Assembly (NCBI GenBank): GCA_938041005.1
Contig: CALHZJ010000095.1
Span: 1-5,873 of the forward strand
Source of the DNA: an uncultured Candidatus Saccharibacteria bacterium
Lineage (GTDB): Bacteria; Patescibacteriota; Saccharimonadia; Saccharimonadales; Saccharimonadaceae
Reading direction: 5' to 3'
Length of the DNA stretch: 5,873 bases
The first letter of the stretch is position 1. Each line of letters starts with the position of its first letter. A program made the translations under genes and the position numbers. The notes beneath the pieces are model-generated. The model worked only from the letters and a program-made list of their open reading frames with translations, made no database searches and was not told where the DNA came from. Of this stretch, positions 5,825 through 5,873 are shown in pieces.

Positions 5825-5854
5825 ATTGTAACGCACCAATTTAGCACTCGTCAA
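5825..5854 (-). promoter_or_regulatory. groES-groEL promoter (housekeeping sigma type)
   Basis: On the minus strand TTGACG (5854-5849) is a -35 with five of six matches, followed by an 18-bp spacer and TACAAT (5830-5825) as -10, also five of six. Transcription would start near 5818, giving a leader of about 24 bases with the GGAGG site. The -35 lies in the spacer of the CIRCE operator, so a bound repressor would block polymerase. Confidence 0.8.
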
Positions 5855-5867
5855 GTGTGAGTGCTAA
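5841..5867. promoter_or_regulatory. CIRCE operator (HrcA binding site)
   Basis: A perfect match to the canonical CIRCE inverted repeat: TTAGCACTC (5841-5849), nine bases, GAGTGCTAA (5859-5867). CIRCE is the known operator of the heat-shock repressor HrcA, whose activity depends on GroEL. Its presence implies the operon is derepressed on heat or folding stress. hrcA itself is not in the window. Confidence 0.96.
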
Positions 5868-5873
5868 TTATCT

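Noticed and set aside
5795..5854. Longer groES frame starting upstream at a TTG within CIRCE, or at the ATG at 5806
   Set aside because: The TTG lies in the operator and upstream of the predicted transcription start. The ATG overlaps the GGAGG that serves the GTG at 5794, and the extra residues do not resemble GroES.
1..5873. Mobile element, CRISPR array, prophage or defence island
   Set aside because: There are no direct-repeat arrays, terminal inverted repeats, transposase, integrase or nuclease genes. All coding space is taken up by the genes listed.

Overview
This 5.9-kb chromosomal window has moderate GC content and uses the standard genetic code: the ABC ATPase gene ends in TGA, which argues against the recoded Absconditabacteria/Gracilibacteria. 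It looks like a compact genome of the Candidate Phyla Radiation, most likely Candidatus Saccharibacteria (TM7). That assignment is inference. It rests on an archaeal-type bifunctional phosphoglucose/phosphomannose isomerase, a GroEL and GroES with lineage-like length changes, very tight gene packing, and a small Pro/Ala/Thr-rich protein of a kind I associate with Saccharibacteria. No sequence search was possible.

Layout, left to right. A tRNA-Ser(GGA) gene lies on the minus strand at the left edge. A 78-bp divergent promoter region separates it from a two-gene plus-strand operon. That operon encodes a MacB/LolD-type ABC ATPase and its MacB/FtsX-type permease, with a GTGA stop/start overlap. 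The permease converges, with one base between stop codons, on a minus-strand gene for a sugar-phosphate isomerase. A 77-bp divergent region with two overlapping extended -10 elements in an inverted repeat separates the isomerase gene from a plus-strand gene for a 169-aa uncharacterised protein. That gene converges on the minus-strand groES-groEL operon across a GC-rich hairpin flanked by A and T runs, which can terminate transcription from both sides. At the right edge, groES is preceded by a perfect CIRCE operator overlapping its promoter, which implies HrcA-type heat-shock repression.

The genes do not form one pathway. They are an export module, a central-carbon enzyme, an unknown small protein and the chaperonin. 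No mobile element, CRISPR array, prophage or obvious new multi-gene system is visible. The points most worth checking are the GroES that appears to lack its roof hairpin, paired with a GroEL carrying an extra five or so residues before its nucleotide-binding motif. Next come the uncharacterised 169-aa protein, a probably leaderless ABC-transporter mRNA, and the overlapping divergent promoters.
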